From Chloroflexota bacterium (GTDB taxonomy: Bacteria > Chloroflexota > Limnocylindria > Limnocylindrales > CSP1-4), in contig JARXKQ010000016.1 in NCBI GenBank assembly GCA_030271555.1, positions 1 to 11,722 on the forward strand: DNA of 11,722 bases, read 5' to 3'. The notes below the pieces were generated by a model. That model was not told the origin of the DNA. It ran no database searches and saw only the letters and a program-made list of their open reading frames with translations. Position numbers and translations under genes: made by a program. Positions 1-6,878 of this stretch are shown piece after piece; the first letter of the stretch is position 1; each line of letters begins with the position of its first letter.

Positions 1-533
1 GAATCGCCCATCTCGCCTTCGATCTCAGCGCGCGGCACGAGGGCCGCCACTGAGTCGAGGACGACGCAGTCCACGCCGCCCGAACGGATAAGCGTCTCCG
101 TGATTTCGAGCGCCTGCTCGCCGGTATCCGGCTGTGACACAAGCAGCTCATCGACGTTGACGCCGCAGGAGCGTGCGTAACCCGGATCAAGGGCATGCTC
201 GACATCGATGAATGCCACGACGCCACCACGCTTCTGCGCCTCAGCAAGGACATGCTGGCAGAGCGTCGTCTTGCCCGAAGACTCCGGGCCAAAGATCTCC
301 GTGATACGGCCGCGCGGTATGCCGCCCACGCCGATCGCCAGGTCCAAGGCGATTGAGCCGGTAGGAATGGCATCAACTGCTTGCCGCTCAGCCGTGCCGA
401 GCTTCATGATCGAGCCGCGGCCGAACTGCTTCTCGATGGCCAGGATGGCCGCGTCAACTGCGCGCGTTCGCTCGCTGGGCTTCTCTGCCTTGTCGACGCC
501 GTTGCTCTCTGCCGTTGCCTTGGTCCCCGTCAT
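1..533 (-). CDS. recA: RecA recombinase, N-terminal part (runs off left edge)
   Basis: ATP-dependent strand-exchange protein that coats single-stranded DNA, drives homologous recombination and promotes LexA self-cleavage in the cytoplasm. About 177 codons are present, roughly half of a normal RecA. Visible landmarks are a non-conserved lysine-rich N-terminal tail (about residues 1-27), the core start [19 protein letters not shown], Walker A GPESSGKT (82-89), [10 protein letters not shown] with the catalytic Glu at 112, SQPDTGEQ (133-140), and the Walker B strand VVLDSVAAL with Asp160. The last visible residues EIEGEMGDS lead into loop L1, which lies outside the window. The start is chosen at the ATG at 533 because AGGAG (542-546) lies 8 nt upstream. 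An in-frame ATG at 539, with AGGAGG at 553-558 lying 13 nt away, is the alternative. It lies 49 nt after the small basic gene ending at 583 and is probably co-transcribed with it. Confidence 0.97.
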   Translation of the reverse strand, partial: MTGTKATAESNGVDKAEKPSERTRAVDAAILAIEKQFGRGSIMKLGTAERQAVDAIPTGSIALDLAIGVGGIPRGRITEIFGPESSGKTTLCQHVLAEAQKRGGVVAFIDVEHALDPGYARSCGVNVDELLVSQPDTGEQALEITETLIRSGGVDCVVLDSVAALVPRAEIEGEMGD

Positions 534-552
534 AGCCATGACTCCTGAAATC

Positions 553-558
553 CCTCCT
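553..558 (-). promoter_or_regulatory. Strong Shine-Dalgarno (AGGAGG) upstream of recA
   Basis: AGGAGG on the minus strand, followed 13 nt later by ATG (539). A second AGGAG at 542-546 sits 8 nt before ATG 533. The two sites decide between recA starts: the second pair has normal spacing, so 533 is preferred. Confidence 0.6.
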
Positions 559-582
559 GCTACCTGACGGGGACCGCGAGAG

Positions 583-747
583 CTACCCCTCGCTGGACTC
601 CGACTCGTCCCAGCGCGGCTTGCGCTTGGGCTTGATCAATTCGACAGTTGGCGGCGGAGTCTCCAGCAGCGATTGCAGCTGCGGCTTGATTTCCTTCGCC
701 TTGGCCTTCTTCTTGGTTTCCTTGTGAGGCCGATCCCTTGATCCCAT
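583..747 (-). CDS. Small Lys/Arg-rich protein of 54 residues upstream of recA, function unknown
   Basis: The frame is ATG (747) to TAG (583), 54 residues. It begins [19 protein letters not shown], has a proline-rich middle ([14 protein letters not shown]), a second basic patch (KRKPRW) and an acidic end (DESESSEG). No signal peptide or membrane segment is visible. The low-complexity, charged make-up suggests a disordered nucleic-acid- or ribosome-binding peptide, but that is inference. Support for it being real is a perfect GGAGG (756-760) 8 nt before the ATG, the same strand as recA with a 49-nt gap to it, and mostly G/C third positions. I have an impression of similar MGSRDRxxKExKKxKK proteins in Chloroflexota and related genomes, but could not check it. 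A longer frame (560-850) over the same bases reads as a shadow: it begins inside the tgt end and has no comparable ribosome site. Confidence 0.72.
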   Translation of the reverse strand: MGSRDRPHKETKKKAKAKEIKPQLQSLLETPPPTVELIKPKRKPRWDESESSEG

Positions 748-755
748 TTCGTACG

Positions 756-760
756 CCTCC
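756..760 (-). promoter_or_regulatory. Shine-Dalgarno GGAGG of the 54-residue gene
   Basis: GGAGG on the minus strand, 8 nt before the ATG at 747. This is the main evidence that the short frame is translated and that its start is at 747. Confidence 0.7.
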
Positions 761-774
761 ACGGACCCGCCAGC

Positions 775-831
775 ACGTTAGCCGCGGCCGCTTTACTAAT
801 AGTTCATTCCTACTTTGCGCCAGCTTGTTTG
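775..831 (-). promoter_or_regulatory. Candidate promoter/operator region for the small gene and recA
   Basis: The 84-bp gap between tgt and the 54-residue gene contains an AT-rich patch that stands out from its GC-rich surroundings. On the minus strand a -10-like TAACGT (780-775) would start a transcript about 20 nt before the ATG, leaving room for the GGAGG site. Just upstream lies the odd palindrome ACTATTAGT (803-795), which could be an operator. A GTGACA at 835-830 resembles a -35 box but is not well placed for TAACGT. RecA is often LexA-controlled, but I cannot match this palindrome to a known LexA box, so the regulator is unnamed. Confidence 0.35.
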
Positions 832-2013
832 TCACGCCTGATCGTCCCAAATCGATGGAGGCGGCTCAGGCGCGGCCAGCTCACGCATAAGTTTAGGGAA
901 CTTGCCCTGGGCGAGTGCCTGCCGAATGCGCGCCATGAAGTCGGTCAGGTAAGTCAGGTTGTGCAGCGTCGCCAGCCGGTAGAACAGCAGCTCCTCCGCC
1001 CGCAGCAAGTGGGCCAGGTAGGCGCGCGAAAACTTGCGGCAGGCTCGGCAGCGGCAGCCCTCCTGGATCGGCGCCGGATCGTCGAGGAAACGGGTGTTGC
1101 GCAGGTTGAGCCGACCCTCCGGCGTCCAGACCGTGCCATTGCGCGCGATGCGCGCCGGCAGGACCGAGTCGAACATGTCCACCCCCGCGTCGACCGCTTG
1201 GAGCAGGTCCGCGGGCGAGCCCAGGCCCATGAGGTAACGCGGCCGCGGGTCGTTCTCGAGCAGCGGCACGACCACGTCAAGCGTTGCGCGGCGCTGCTCA
1301 GCACTCTCGTCACCGGCAAGGCCGCCGATGCAGATACCGTCGAACGGCATGCTGGCGATGACCTGGGTTGACTCCTCGCGCAAGTCGGGCTCCAGGCCAC
1401 CCTGGATGATGCCGAACAGCGCCTGGTCGGGCCGCGTGTGCGCGGCCAGACAGCGCTCGGCCCAGGAATGGGTGCGCACCATCGCTTCCGCCACTTCGCG
1501 CCGGGTCGATGCATGGGGAGCAACCGGTTGGTCGAGCACGACGGCAATGTCGGAGCCCAACGCCTCCTGGACCCCGATCGACAGTTCGGGCGTGAACTTG
1601 TGGATCGAGCCGTCGAGGTGAGACCGGAACGTAACCCCGTCGTCATCGACGGAGCGATAGTCACCCAGGCTGACGACCTGGTAACCGCCCGAGTCGGTCA
1701 GGATTGGCTTCTGCCACGCCATGAACTGGTGCAGGCCACCAAGACGCTGGATGCGCTCGTGGCCGGGCCGCAGATAGAGGTGGTAGGTGTTGCTCAGGAT
1801 GATCTGCGCGCCGATCTCATCCAGATCGTCGGGATCGAGCGCCTTGACCGTCGCGTTGGTGCCCACCGGCATGAAGACCGGCGTCTGGATCTCGCCGTGC
1901 GACGTCGTGAGATGGCCCAGCCTGGCGCGGGTCGCCCCATCAGCCGGCGCCGCCAACAGCACGTCAAAGGACATGGGCCGACTGACCGCGTTGGTGTCGA
2001 GCTCGACCGTCAT
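832..2013 (-). CDS. tgt: tRNA-guanine transglycosylase (queuosine pathway)
   Basis: Exchanges the wobble guanine at position 34 of GUN-anticodon tRNAs for a 7-deazaguanine base. It has 393 residues, near the family's usual 370-390. Catalytic residues are present: Asp107 in LTDSGGYQV and the nucleophile Asp282 in MFDSVLPARIARNG. The zinc site is complete, with Cys320, Cys322 and Cys325 in GCRCRACRKF and His351 in LHNL. The base-binding stretch is unusual: IGGLAGDES (229-237) has Gly234 where preQ1-using bacterial enzymes have Val in GLAVGE, and LDQP (160-163) replaces the usual DEC. This may mean queuine rather than preQ1 as substrate (see findings). The ATG overlaps the permease stop by one base (TGATG) and has AGGAGA 7 nt upstream, so translation is probably coupled. 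No queA is visible nearby. Confidence 0.96.
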   Translation of the reverse strand: MTVELDTNAVSRPMSFDVLLAAPADGATRARLGHLTTSHGEIQTPVFMPVGTNATVKALDPDDLDEIGAQIILSNTYHLYLRPGHERIQRLGGLHQFMAWQKPILTDSGGYQVVSLGDYRSVDDDGVTFRSHLDGSIHKFTPELSIGVQEALGSDIAVVLDQPVAPHASTRREVAEAMVRTHSWAERCLAAHTRPDQALFGIIQGGLEPDLREESTQVIASMPFDGICIGGLAGDESAEQRRATLDVVVPLLENDPRPRYLMGLGSPADLLQAVDAGVDMFDSVLPARIARNGTVWTPEGRLNLRNTRFLDDPAPIQEGCRCRACRKFSRAYLAHLLRAEELLFYRLATLHNLTYLTDFMARIRQALAQGKFPKLMRELAAPEPPPSIWDDQA

Positions 2014-2906
2014 CAGACGATCTCCTGGCGGTTGAGCGCGACGATGGCGACGCCGATCGCGACGGCCAAGTAGATCAGGACCATCGGCAGGGCCAGCTCA
2101 AGCGGCACAGGTTTGAGGAAGAGACCCTGCAATCCCCCGCCGGCAGCCGCGCTGACCAACCCGGAGCCGCCCGGCAGGACGTTGAGGACGTAGCCGCCGA
2201 TGCTGATCGGCAGGAACTGGTACCAAACCGGCCCGATCTGCTGGATGCCGCCATCGATGAACCCGCCCAAATTGTTGGGGATCGAGATGACGGTTAGGAC
2301 GGTCGTCAGGAACGATTCGCCCAGCCACAGGGCGATACCGACCACGGAGCCAGCGAGCTGACTGCGCATCACCACTGCGACCGCGAAGCCGAGCGCAGCG
2401 CGTTGAAGCAGCACGGGATAGCCCAGCACGAGGTTCTCGGCCAGATCCTGTAGCCCTCTGCCCCGCAGGGGGTTCGAAACTGGGACGTTGAAGACCAAGC
2501 CAGCCAGGAAAACCATCAGGATGCCGGCCGCGAAGATGATGAGCATCCCGATGCCGAGCACGATCGCGAGGCCAGCCGCCTTGGCGAGCAGGTAGTTGGC
2601 CCGGCTCTCGCCTCGAGCGACCACATTGCGCAGCACGCCCCAGTTCCAATCCGAGCCCACGAGCGCCGCGACGTAGACCGTAGCCAGCAAGCCGCCAATG
2701 CCGAAGGCGAACTGCCCGATGGTCGCGTACTGCGCCGGAAACTCGAGGATGCCAAGGCCAAAGTCCGAGCCGGACCCGCGCAGAGCCGACATTCCCAGGC
2801 CGATCAGCAGATAAGACAGGCCCATGAGCACCAGTGCGACCGTCAGCAGCACCCACGTCATCGTGCGCCGGCGAGCCTTGAGTAGTTCCGCCCGGATCAG
2901 CCTCAT
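2013..2906 (-). CDS. ABC-2 type transporter permease
   Basis: Integral membrane half of an ABC exporter, 297 residues. The N-terminus MRLIRAELLKARRR followed by a hydrophobic helix (about 16-38) is typical of ABC-2/BcrB-like permeases with a cytosolic amphipathic start. Further hydrophobic segments lie near 64-84, 108-138, 165-180, 183-208 and 270-292, giving about six spans. The short motif SDWNWGVLRNVVARGESR between spans 2 and 3 resembles the conserved E/D-x-x-x-G-T-LRN-LL-x-x-G-x-SR region of this family. It overlaps the ATPase gene by 4 bases (ATGA), so the two are translationally coupled and form one transporter. The substrate cannot be read from sequence; relatives export peptides, antibiotics or lipids, or have no known cargo. 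Confidence 0.88.
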   Translation of the reverse strand: MRLIRAELLKARRRTMTWVLLTVALVLMGLSYLLIGLGMSALRGSGSDFGLGILEFPAQYATIGQFAFGIGGLLATVYVAALVGSDWNWGVLRNVVARGESRANYLLAKAAGLAIVLGIGMLIIFAAGILMVFLAGLVFNVPVSNPLRGRGLQDLAENLVLGYPVLLQRAALGFAVAVVMRSQLAGSVVGIALWLGESFLTTVLTVISIPNNLGGFIDGGIQQIGPVWYQFLPISIGGYVLNVLPGGSGLVSAAAGGGLQGLFLKPVPLELALPMVLIYLAVAIGVAIVALNRQEIV

Positions 2907-3952
2907 TGCGGCAGACCCATTGGCGGCGGCCCAGGTTCTGCGGTCGGCGGGGCGGCGACGGTGCCGGTCCGGCCGGTCAGCTCGAGGAAGATGCTCTCGA
3001 GGTCGCTGCCTGGCTCCAGCCCCGCGGCGTAGATGCCGGCGCCGACCAGGGCGCGATTGATCTCGGCGGCGCGAGCCGGTGCAATACCAACCGTGAACCA
3101 GCCGGCTTGATCGCCGCTGTCAACGCCATACAACGGCCGGTCGGGCGCGAACTCGCGCAAAACGGCTGCGGCCTTGGTCATGTCCTCTGGCGCCACACGC
3201 ACCCGCACTCGCCCCGCCGCTTCCAGCAGATCGTGCAGCGGACCTTCTCTGAGCAGTCGGCCGTGGTCGATGATGCCGACCACGTCGGCAAGCATCTCCA
3301 CCTCGTGCAGCAGATGGCTCGAGATGACGACCGTCTTGCCCAGCTCCGCGGTGAAGTAGCGCAGCGTCTCGCGCATCGCCACCATGCCGCCCGGATCGAG
3401 CCCGTTGGCCGGCTCGTCGAGGAGCAGCAGGTCCGGGTCGGACAGCATTGCCGCGGCGATGCCCAGGCGCTGCTTCATGCCCAGCGAATAGGTCTGGATG
3501 GGCGACTTGGCCCGGCCGCTCATGCCGACGTACTCGAGCACCTGATCGATCCGGCGCTTGTCCGTGGGCGGGCCAGACGCGCTGAGCACGTCCAGGTTCT
3601 CCGCGCCGGACAGGTATGGGTAGAACGATGGCGTCTCGATCAGCGAGCCAACGCGGAAGAGCCGTGTCCAGTCGTGCCACGTGTACGGCTTGCCGAACAG
3701 GCTGATCGTGCCCGCATTTGGTCGCAGCAATCCGGTCAGCAGCCGTAGGGCGGTTGTCTTGCCCGAGCCGTTAGGCCCAAGGAAGCCGTACACCTTGCCG
3801 GTCGGAACGCTCATGTCCAGGCCGGTTAGGGCGATCTGGCGGCCGTAGCGCTTCATCAGGCCGCGCGTCGCGACCGCCAGGTCAGGTGTAGGCGCATCGG
3901 TCCGCGGCATGAAGTGGTCAGCCGGCAGAGGCGCGGTGTTGAGCGGGTCCAT
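2903..3952 (-). CDS. ABC transporter ATP-binding protein (CcmA/BcrA-like)
   Basis: Cytosolic ATPase that powers the adjacent permease, 349 residues. The motifs are Walker A GPNGSGKTT (59-67), a BcrA-like segment VGSLIETPSFYPYLSGAENL (101-120) in place of a glutamine Q-loop, the signature YSLGMKQRLG (155-164), Walker B LLLLDEP with Asp179 and Glu180, a D-loop at NGLDP, and the H-loop His213 in ISSHLL. The C-terminal 110 or so residues form the regulatory tail common in drug or bacitracin-type exporters and end in a proline-rich stretch. The ATG at 3952 shares its A with the ruvB stop (TGATG). Met15 (about 3910) is a possible later start, since the first 25 residues are non-conserved, but coupling to ruvB favours the first. 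Confidence 0.93.
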   Translation of the reverse strand: MDPLNTAPLPADHFMPRTDAPTPDLAVATRGLMKRYGRQIALTGLDMSVPTGKVYGFLGPNGSGKTTALRLLTGLLRPNAGTISLFGKPYTWHDWTRLFRVGSLIETPSFYPYLSGAENLDVLSASGPPTDKRRIDQVLEYVGMSGRAKSPIQTYSLGMKQRLGIAAAMLSDPDLLLLDEPANGLDPGGMVAMRETLRYFTAELGKTVVISSHLLHEVEMLADVVGIIDHGRLLREGPLHDLLEAAGRVRVRVAPEDMTKAAAVLREFAPDRPLYGVDSGDQAGWFTVGIAPARAAEINRALVGAGIYAAGLEPGSDLESIFLELTGRTGTVAAPPTAEPGPPPMGLPQ

Positions 3953-5091
3953 CAGTGCACTGCCTCGTCGGCCTCAACGGTCTCGACGGCCTCGACGGCC
4001 TCAGTCCGGCCCTCCGAGGTGATGCCGTCCCACAGGCCCGCGTCAGTGCGGTCAGAGCGGCGCGGCGCAGGCACCTCGTAGCCCAAGGTCCGCAGATGGT
4101 CGCGCGCCCGCTCGGTGGCCACGCGGCCTTGCGGCGTGCGGTCGAGGAAACCCAGCTGCAACAGGTAGGGCTCGTACACATCCTCGATCGTCTCGATCTC
4201 TTCGCCGATGACCGCGGCAACGGCTGCTCCACCGACTGGACCGGATGCGAATTTCTGGACGATGGCGGCCAGCAGGCGGCGATCTGTCGTGTCGAGGCCC
4301 TCGTCATCGATGTCCATCGCGTTCATGGCTGCCGTCGCCTCTTCTGCGCCGATCCTGCCTGACGCCCGCACCTGGGCGTAGTCGCGCACCCGGCGCAGCA
4401 GCCGGTTGACGACGCGCGGCGTGCCCCTCCCCCGGCGGGCGATGACCTGGACGGCGTCATCTTCAATGGCGACGCCCAGGATGCCCGCCGAGCGCTTGAC
4501 GATCGTGGCGAGCTCGTCCTTCGAGTAGTAGTCGAGCCGGTACACCGCGCCGAAGCGGTCGCGCAGCGGCCCGCCGATGCGGCCGGCGCGGGTGGTCGCA
4601 CCGATAACTGTGAAGGGCTTGAGGCTGAGTCGGAGAGATCGTGCCGACGGGCCGCGGCCGATCATCACGTCGATCGCGAAATCCTCCATCGCCGGGTACA
4701 GGAGCTCCTCGACCGCATGGTTGAGGCGATGGATCTCGTCGATGAACAGGACGTCGCGCTCCTCGAGATTGGTCAGGATTGCCGCCAGGTCGCCCGGCCG
4801 CTCGATCGCCGGCCCGGAAGTGGCATGCAGGTTCACGCCCAGCTCACGCGCGATGATGTTGGCGAGCGTGGTCTTGCCCAGGCCGGGCGGTCCGTACAGC
4901 AGCACGTGGTCGGCCGCCTCTTCGCGCTGACGGGCCGCGGCGAGCAGGATCTCGAGGTTCTGCTTGACCGTCTGCTGACCGATGTACTCGGCCAGAAGGC
5001 GTGGTCGGAGGCTCGTCTCCACGGCGACTTCTTCGACCGCGAGGGTGCCCGCCGCGACGTGACGGTCGGGCTCCTGGCCGGTGTCCTGCAT
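3952..5091 (-). CDS. ruvB: Holliday junction branch-migration ATPase RuvB
   Basis: Hexameric AAA+ motor that, with RuvA, drives branch migration of Holliday junctions. It has 379 residues against a usual 330-350, because of tails at both ends. Walker [10 protein letters not shown] (67-75), Walker B FIDEIH with Asp118 and Glu119, the RuvA-contacting hairpin region around [10 protein letters not shown] (143-152), sensor 1 in GATTRAG (164-170), the arginine-finger region PLRDRFG (175-181), sensor 2 [17 protein letters not shown] (223-239) and the winged-helix domain (about 258-335) are all present. The usual RTPRGR of the DNA-binding wing reads RTPQGR (318-323). A tail of about 40 residues ends in Val-Glu-Ala-type repeats. 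No Shine-Dalgarno is visible. A TAGACT hexamer lies 8 nt before the ATG, and the preceding small gene ends 6 nt upstream, so initiation is leaderless or coupled. Confidence 0.97.
   Translation of the reverse strand: MQDTGQEPDRHVAAGTLAVEEVAVETSLRPRLLAEYIGQQTVKQNLEILLAAARQREEAADHVLLYGPPGLGKTTLANIIARELGVNLHATSGPAIERPGDLAAILTNLEERDVLFIDEIHRLNHAVEELLYPAMEDFAIDVMIGRGPSARSLRLSLKPFTVIGATTRAGRIGGPLRDRFGAVYRLDYYSKDELATIVKRSAGILGVAIEDDAVQVIARRGRGTPRVVNRLLRRVRDYAQVRASGRIGAEEATAAMNAMDIDDEGLDTTDRRLLAAIVQKFASGPVGGAAVAAVIGEEIETIEDVYEPYLLQLGFLDRTPQGRVATERARDHLRTLGYEVPAPRRSDRTDAGLWDGITSEGRTEAVEAVETVEADEAVH
3962..4003. repeat. 9-bp tandem repeat inside the ruvB 3' end
   Basis: About 4.7 imperfect copies of a 9-bp unit reading gcctcgacg on the plus strand (gcctcgtcg, gcctcaacg, gtctcgacg, gcctcgacg, gcctca). 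On the coding strand they specify the low-complexity end of RuvB ([14 protein letters not shown]). The unit is a multiple of three, so copy-number change by slippage would only lengthen or shorten the tail. Confidence 0.8.
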
Positions 5092-5097
5092 CGCTGG

Positions 5098-5235
5098 TCA
5101 GTCTACCAGTTTGTGCCGTGTATAGAACGTCTGTTCGACCCACAAGCGACGGTCGGCAGCCTGCCGGAACGGCAGGTAGTCGACCTCTGTCGGGCGCAGC
5201 TCGGCCGAAGGCCGCAGCGGAGGAAGGTATTTCAC
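5098..5235 (-). CDS. Small protein of 45 residues between the DUF47 gene and ruvB, function unknown
   Basis: GTG (5235) to TGA (5098), 45 residues. It begins (M)KYLPPLRPSAELRPTEVDY and ends EQTFYTRHKLVD, with about five aromatic residues and mixed charge, so it could be a small folded domain and not a disordered peptide. Its GTG overlaps the DUF47 stop in the coupled GTGA form, and it ends 6 nt before ruvB. The 132-nt DUF47-ruvB gap is thus filled by one frame. About three quarters of third positions are G or C. No membrane helix or metal motif is seen, and I do not recognise the family. The context (after phosphate uptake, before ruvB) does not settle its role. The alternative is a non-coding spacer with a chance open frame. 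Confidence 0.6.
   Translation of the reverse strand: MKYLPPLRPSAELRPTEVDYLPFRQAADRRLWVEQTFYTRHKLVD
5100..5105 (-). promoter_or_regulatory. TANNNT -10 candidate for a leaderless ruvB transcript
   Basis: TAGACT on the minus strand, 8 nt before the ruvB ATG, with no Shine-Dalgarno between. The same spacing and a near-identical hexamer precede pit (TAGAGT) and yebC (TAGAAT). The site overlaps the stop of the 45-residue gene. Confidence 0.45.
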
Positions 5236-5849
5236 ACGCGCTTGTGGATCATCCGCTCGATCGCCTCTGCAGCGTCCTCGGCGGCATCGATCGCGTTCTC
5301 CTGCTCGAGGTAGATCTCGCGCCACTTGATGACGTCGAGTGGCTCGAGCTTGTCGCGGAACAGCCGGCCGATGGCGGCGCGGGACACGCTGTCGGCGCGG
5401 TGCTCCAGCTCGTGCACCTTCTCGAGATGATTCGTCGCGCCCTTCATCTTGTGGAGCCGGTGGAGTGCCTCGCACAGCTCGTCACCCGCGGCGGCGAGGA
5501 TGCGCGCGAGCTCGCGGCAGTCGTCGGTCGGCTCCTTGATGTCGTAGATCGCCAGGCTCTCAGCGACGGCTTGTACGAAGTCGACAACGTCGTCGAGCCG
5601 GACGCTCAGCTGGTGGATGTCCTCGCGATCGAATGGCGCGACAAAGGCGTCCTCGAGCCGCTGGCCGATCTCGCGGTCGATCCGGTCGCCCTCCTTTTCG
5701 AGCGCCTGGATGTCACGAATGCGCTCATCGAGCCGGTCGTAGTCGACCACCAGGTCGCGCAGGGCAGCCGCCGCGGCAGCCAGGTTGGCGCCGCTCGCCT
5801 CGAACAGGTCGTAAAAGCGGATATCGCGCGGAATCAGACGCGGGCTCAC
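5232..5849 (-). CDS. DUF47 / PhoU-like phosphate transport accessory protein
   Basis: 205 residues, the usual length of the DUF47 (Pit accessory, TIGR00153-type) family, an all-helical PhoU-like fold thought to regulate the adjacent phosphate permease. Family marks are the helical repeat IQALEKEGDRIDREIGQRL (about 48-66), FDREDIHQL followed by LDDVVDFV (about 73-92), the metal-binding-like HELEHRADSVSR near 145-156, and the C-terminal helix KWREIYLEQENAIDAAEDAA. The start is GTG, preceded by AGGAGG 7 nt upstream, which overlaps the pit stop. The gap to pit is 12 nt, so the pair is an operon. A 4-base overlap with the following small gene suggests all three are translated together. Confidence 0.92.
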   Translation of the reverse strand: MSPRLIPRDIRFYDLFEASGANLAAAAAALRDLVVDYDRLDERIRDIQALEKEGDRIDREIGQRLEDAFVAPFDREDIHQLSVRLDDVVDFVQAVAESLAIYDIKEPTDDCRELARILAAAGDELCEALHRLHKMKGATNHLEKVHELEHRADSVSRAAIGRLFRDKLEPLDVIKWREIYLEQENAIDAAEDAAEAIERMIHKRV

Positions 5850-5856
5850 AAGATCT

Positions 5857-5862
5857 CCTCCT
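5857..5862 (-). promoter_or_regulatory. Shine-Dalgarno AGGAGG of the DUF47 gene
   Basis: AGGAGG on the minus strand, 7 nt before GTG 5849. It fixes a GTG start that would otherwise be ambiguous and overlaps the pit stop codon. Confidence 0.75.
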
Positions 5863-6863
5863 CAACCAAGGCCAAGCAGATGCAGCGCCAGCCAGGTGAC
5901 CGCTGCCACCAGGGCCGCCGCGGGAATAGTGATTACCCAGGCGAGCAGGATGCTGCGCGCCACTCCCCAACGAACGCCGCGGACGCCGTGCGCCGTGCCG
6001 ACGCCCATGATCGCGGCCGATACCACGTGCGTCGTCGAGACCGGCATCCCGAAGTGGGCCGCAACGAGGATCACGCTGGCTGCGGTCGTCTCAGCCGCGA
6101 AGCCATGAACCGGCTCGAGCTTGACTACGCGATGACCCATCGTGTGCATGATTCGCCAGCCGCCGACCGCGGTCCCAAGTGAGATCGCGGATGCGGCGAT
6201 GATGATCACCCAGACCGGGACGTCGTTCGTCGGAATAGCGCCCGCCGTGAATAGCGCCAGGGTGATAATGCCCATCGTCTTCTGCGCGTCGTTGGAGCCG
6301 TGCGAGAAGGCCATGAACCCGGCTGAGACGATCTGGAGCCGCCTGAAGCCGGTCGTCATGGGCCGGCGCGGTGCCTTGGCGAATATCCAGAAGAGCAGCA
6401 CGACGAGGGTGAGGGCGACAAAGAAGCCGATCAGCGGCGAGCTGATCATGGGCACAAGGACCTTGTCGATGATGCCCTGGACCTTGAAGGCACCCGTGCC
6501 GGCGGCGATGAAGGTCGCGCCCAGCAGCCCGCCAATGAGCGCATGACTGCTGGAGCTGGGCAGGCCCACCCACCAGGTGATCAGGTTCCAGGTGATTGCC
6601 CCGACAAGGGCCGCGGCGATGACCGCAGTGCTCGTCGTCGCCTCGTCGACCAGGCCGGCGCCAATCGTCTTGGCCACGGCCGTCCCAGCGAACGCGCCAA
6701 TGAAGTTGAACGCCGTGGCCATGACGATCGCCACGCGTGGCTGCAGGGCGCGCGTCGCAACTGACGTCGCGATCGCATTGGCCGTGTCGTGGAAGCCGTT
6801 GATGTAGTCGAATAGGACGGCGAGGACGATGACCGCAAAGAGCATCAGCGTCGCCAGGTCCAT
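5862..6863 (-). CDS. pit: PiT-family inorganic phosphate permease
   Basis: Cation-coupled low-affinity phosphate transporter in the cytoplasmic membrane, 333 residues, matching the short bacterial PiT form. The duplicated family signatures are both intact: DYINGFHDTANAIAT (19-33) in the N-terminal half and SHGSNDAQKTMG (187-198) in the C-terminal half. The paired re-entrant motifs are GLPSSSSHALIGG (100-112) and GMPVSTTHVVSAA (272-284). About ten hydrophobic spans are visible. It is followed 12 nt later by its DUF47 partner. It follows ruvA by 15 nt, has no Shine-Dalgarno, and has TAGAGT 8 nt before its ATG, so it may start its own leaderless transcript inside the ruv run. No PHO-box-like repeat was recognised in the short gap. 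Confidence 0.95.
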   Translation of the reverse strand: MDLATLMLFAVIVLAVLFDYINGFHDTANAIATSVATRALQPRVAIVMATAFNFIGAFAGTAVAKTIGAGLVDEATTSTAVIAAALVGAITWNLITWWVGLPSSSSHALIGGLLGATFIAAGTGAFKVQGIIDKVLVPMISSPLIGFFVALTLVVLLFWIFAKAPRRPMTTGFRRLQIVSAGFMAFSHGSNDAQKTMGIITLALFTAGAIPTNDVPVWVIIIAASAISLGTAVGGWRIMHTMGHRVVKLEPVHGFAAETTAASVILVAAHFGMPVSTTHVVSAAIMGVGTAHGVRGVRWGVARSILLAWVITIPAAALVAAVTWLALHLLGLG

Positions 6864-6871
6864 CAGCGCGA

Positions 6872-6877
6872 ACTCTA
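6872..6877 (-). promoter_or_regulatory. TANNNT -10 candidate for a leaderless pit transcript
   Basis: TAGAGT on the minus strand, exactly 8 nt before the pit ATG, immediately after the ruvA stop codon. No Shine-Dalgarno is present. It would separate phosphate-uptake expression from ruvCA. Confidence 0.45.
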
Positions 6878-6878
6878 T

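Noticed and set aside
208..567. A 119-codon plus-strand frame at the left end
   Set aside because: It is antisense to recA, whose Walker A and core motifs read perfectly on the minus strand.
560..850. A 96-codon minus-strand frame between tgt and recA
   Set aside because: It overlaps the tgt end, has no convincing ribosome site and its composition looks like an off-frame reading. The 54-codon frame at 583-747 has a perfect GGAGG and a more protein-like sequence.
829..2073. Long plus-strand frames opposite tgt
   Set aside because: They mirror the codon pattern of tgt, and no motif or ribosome site supports them.
5001..6182. A 393-codon plus-strand frame opposite ruvB, the small gene, the DUF47 gene and pit
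   Set aside because: It is antisense to three recognised conserved genes, with no family resemblance. Long antisense frames are expected in GC-rich DNA.
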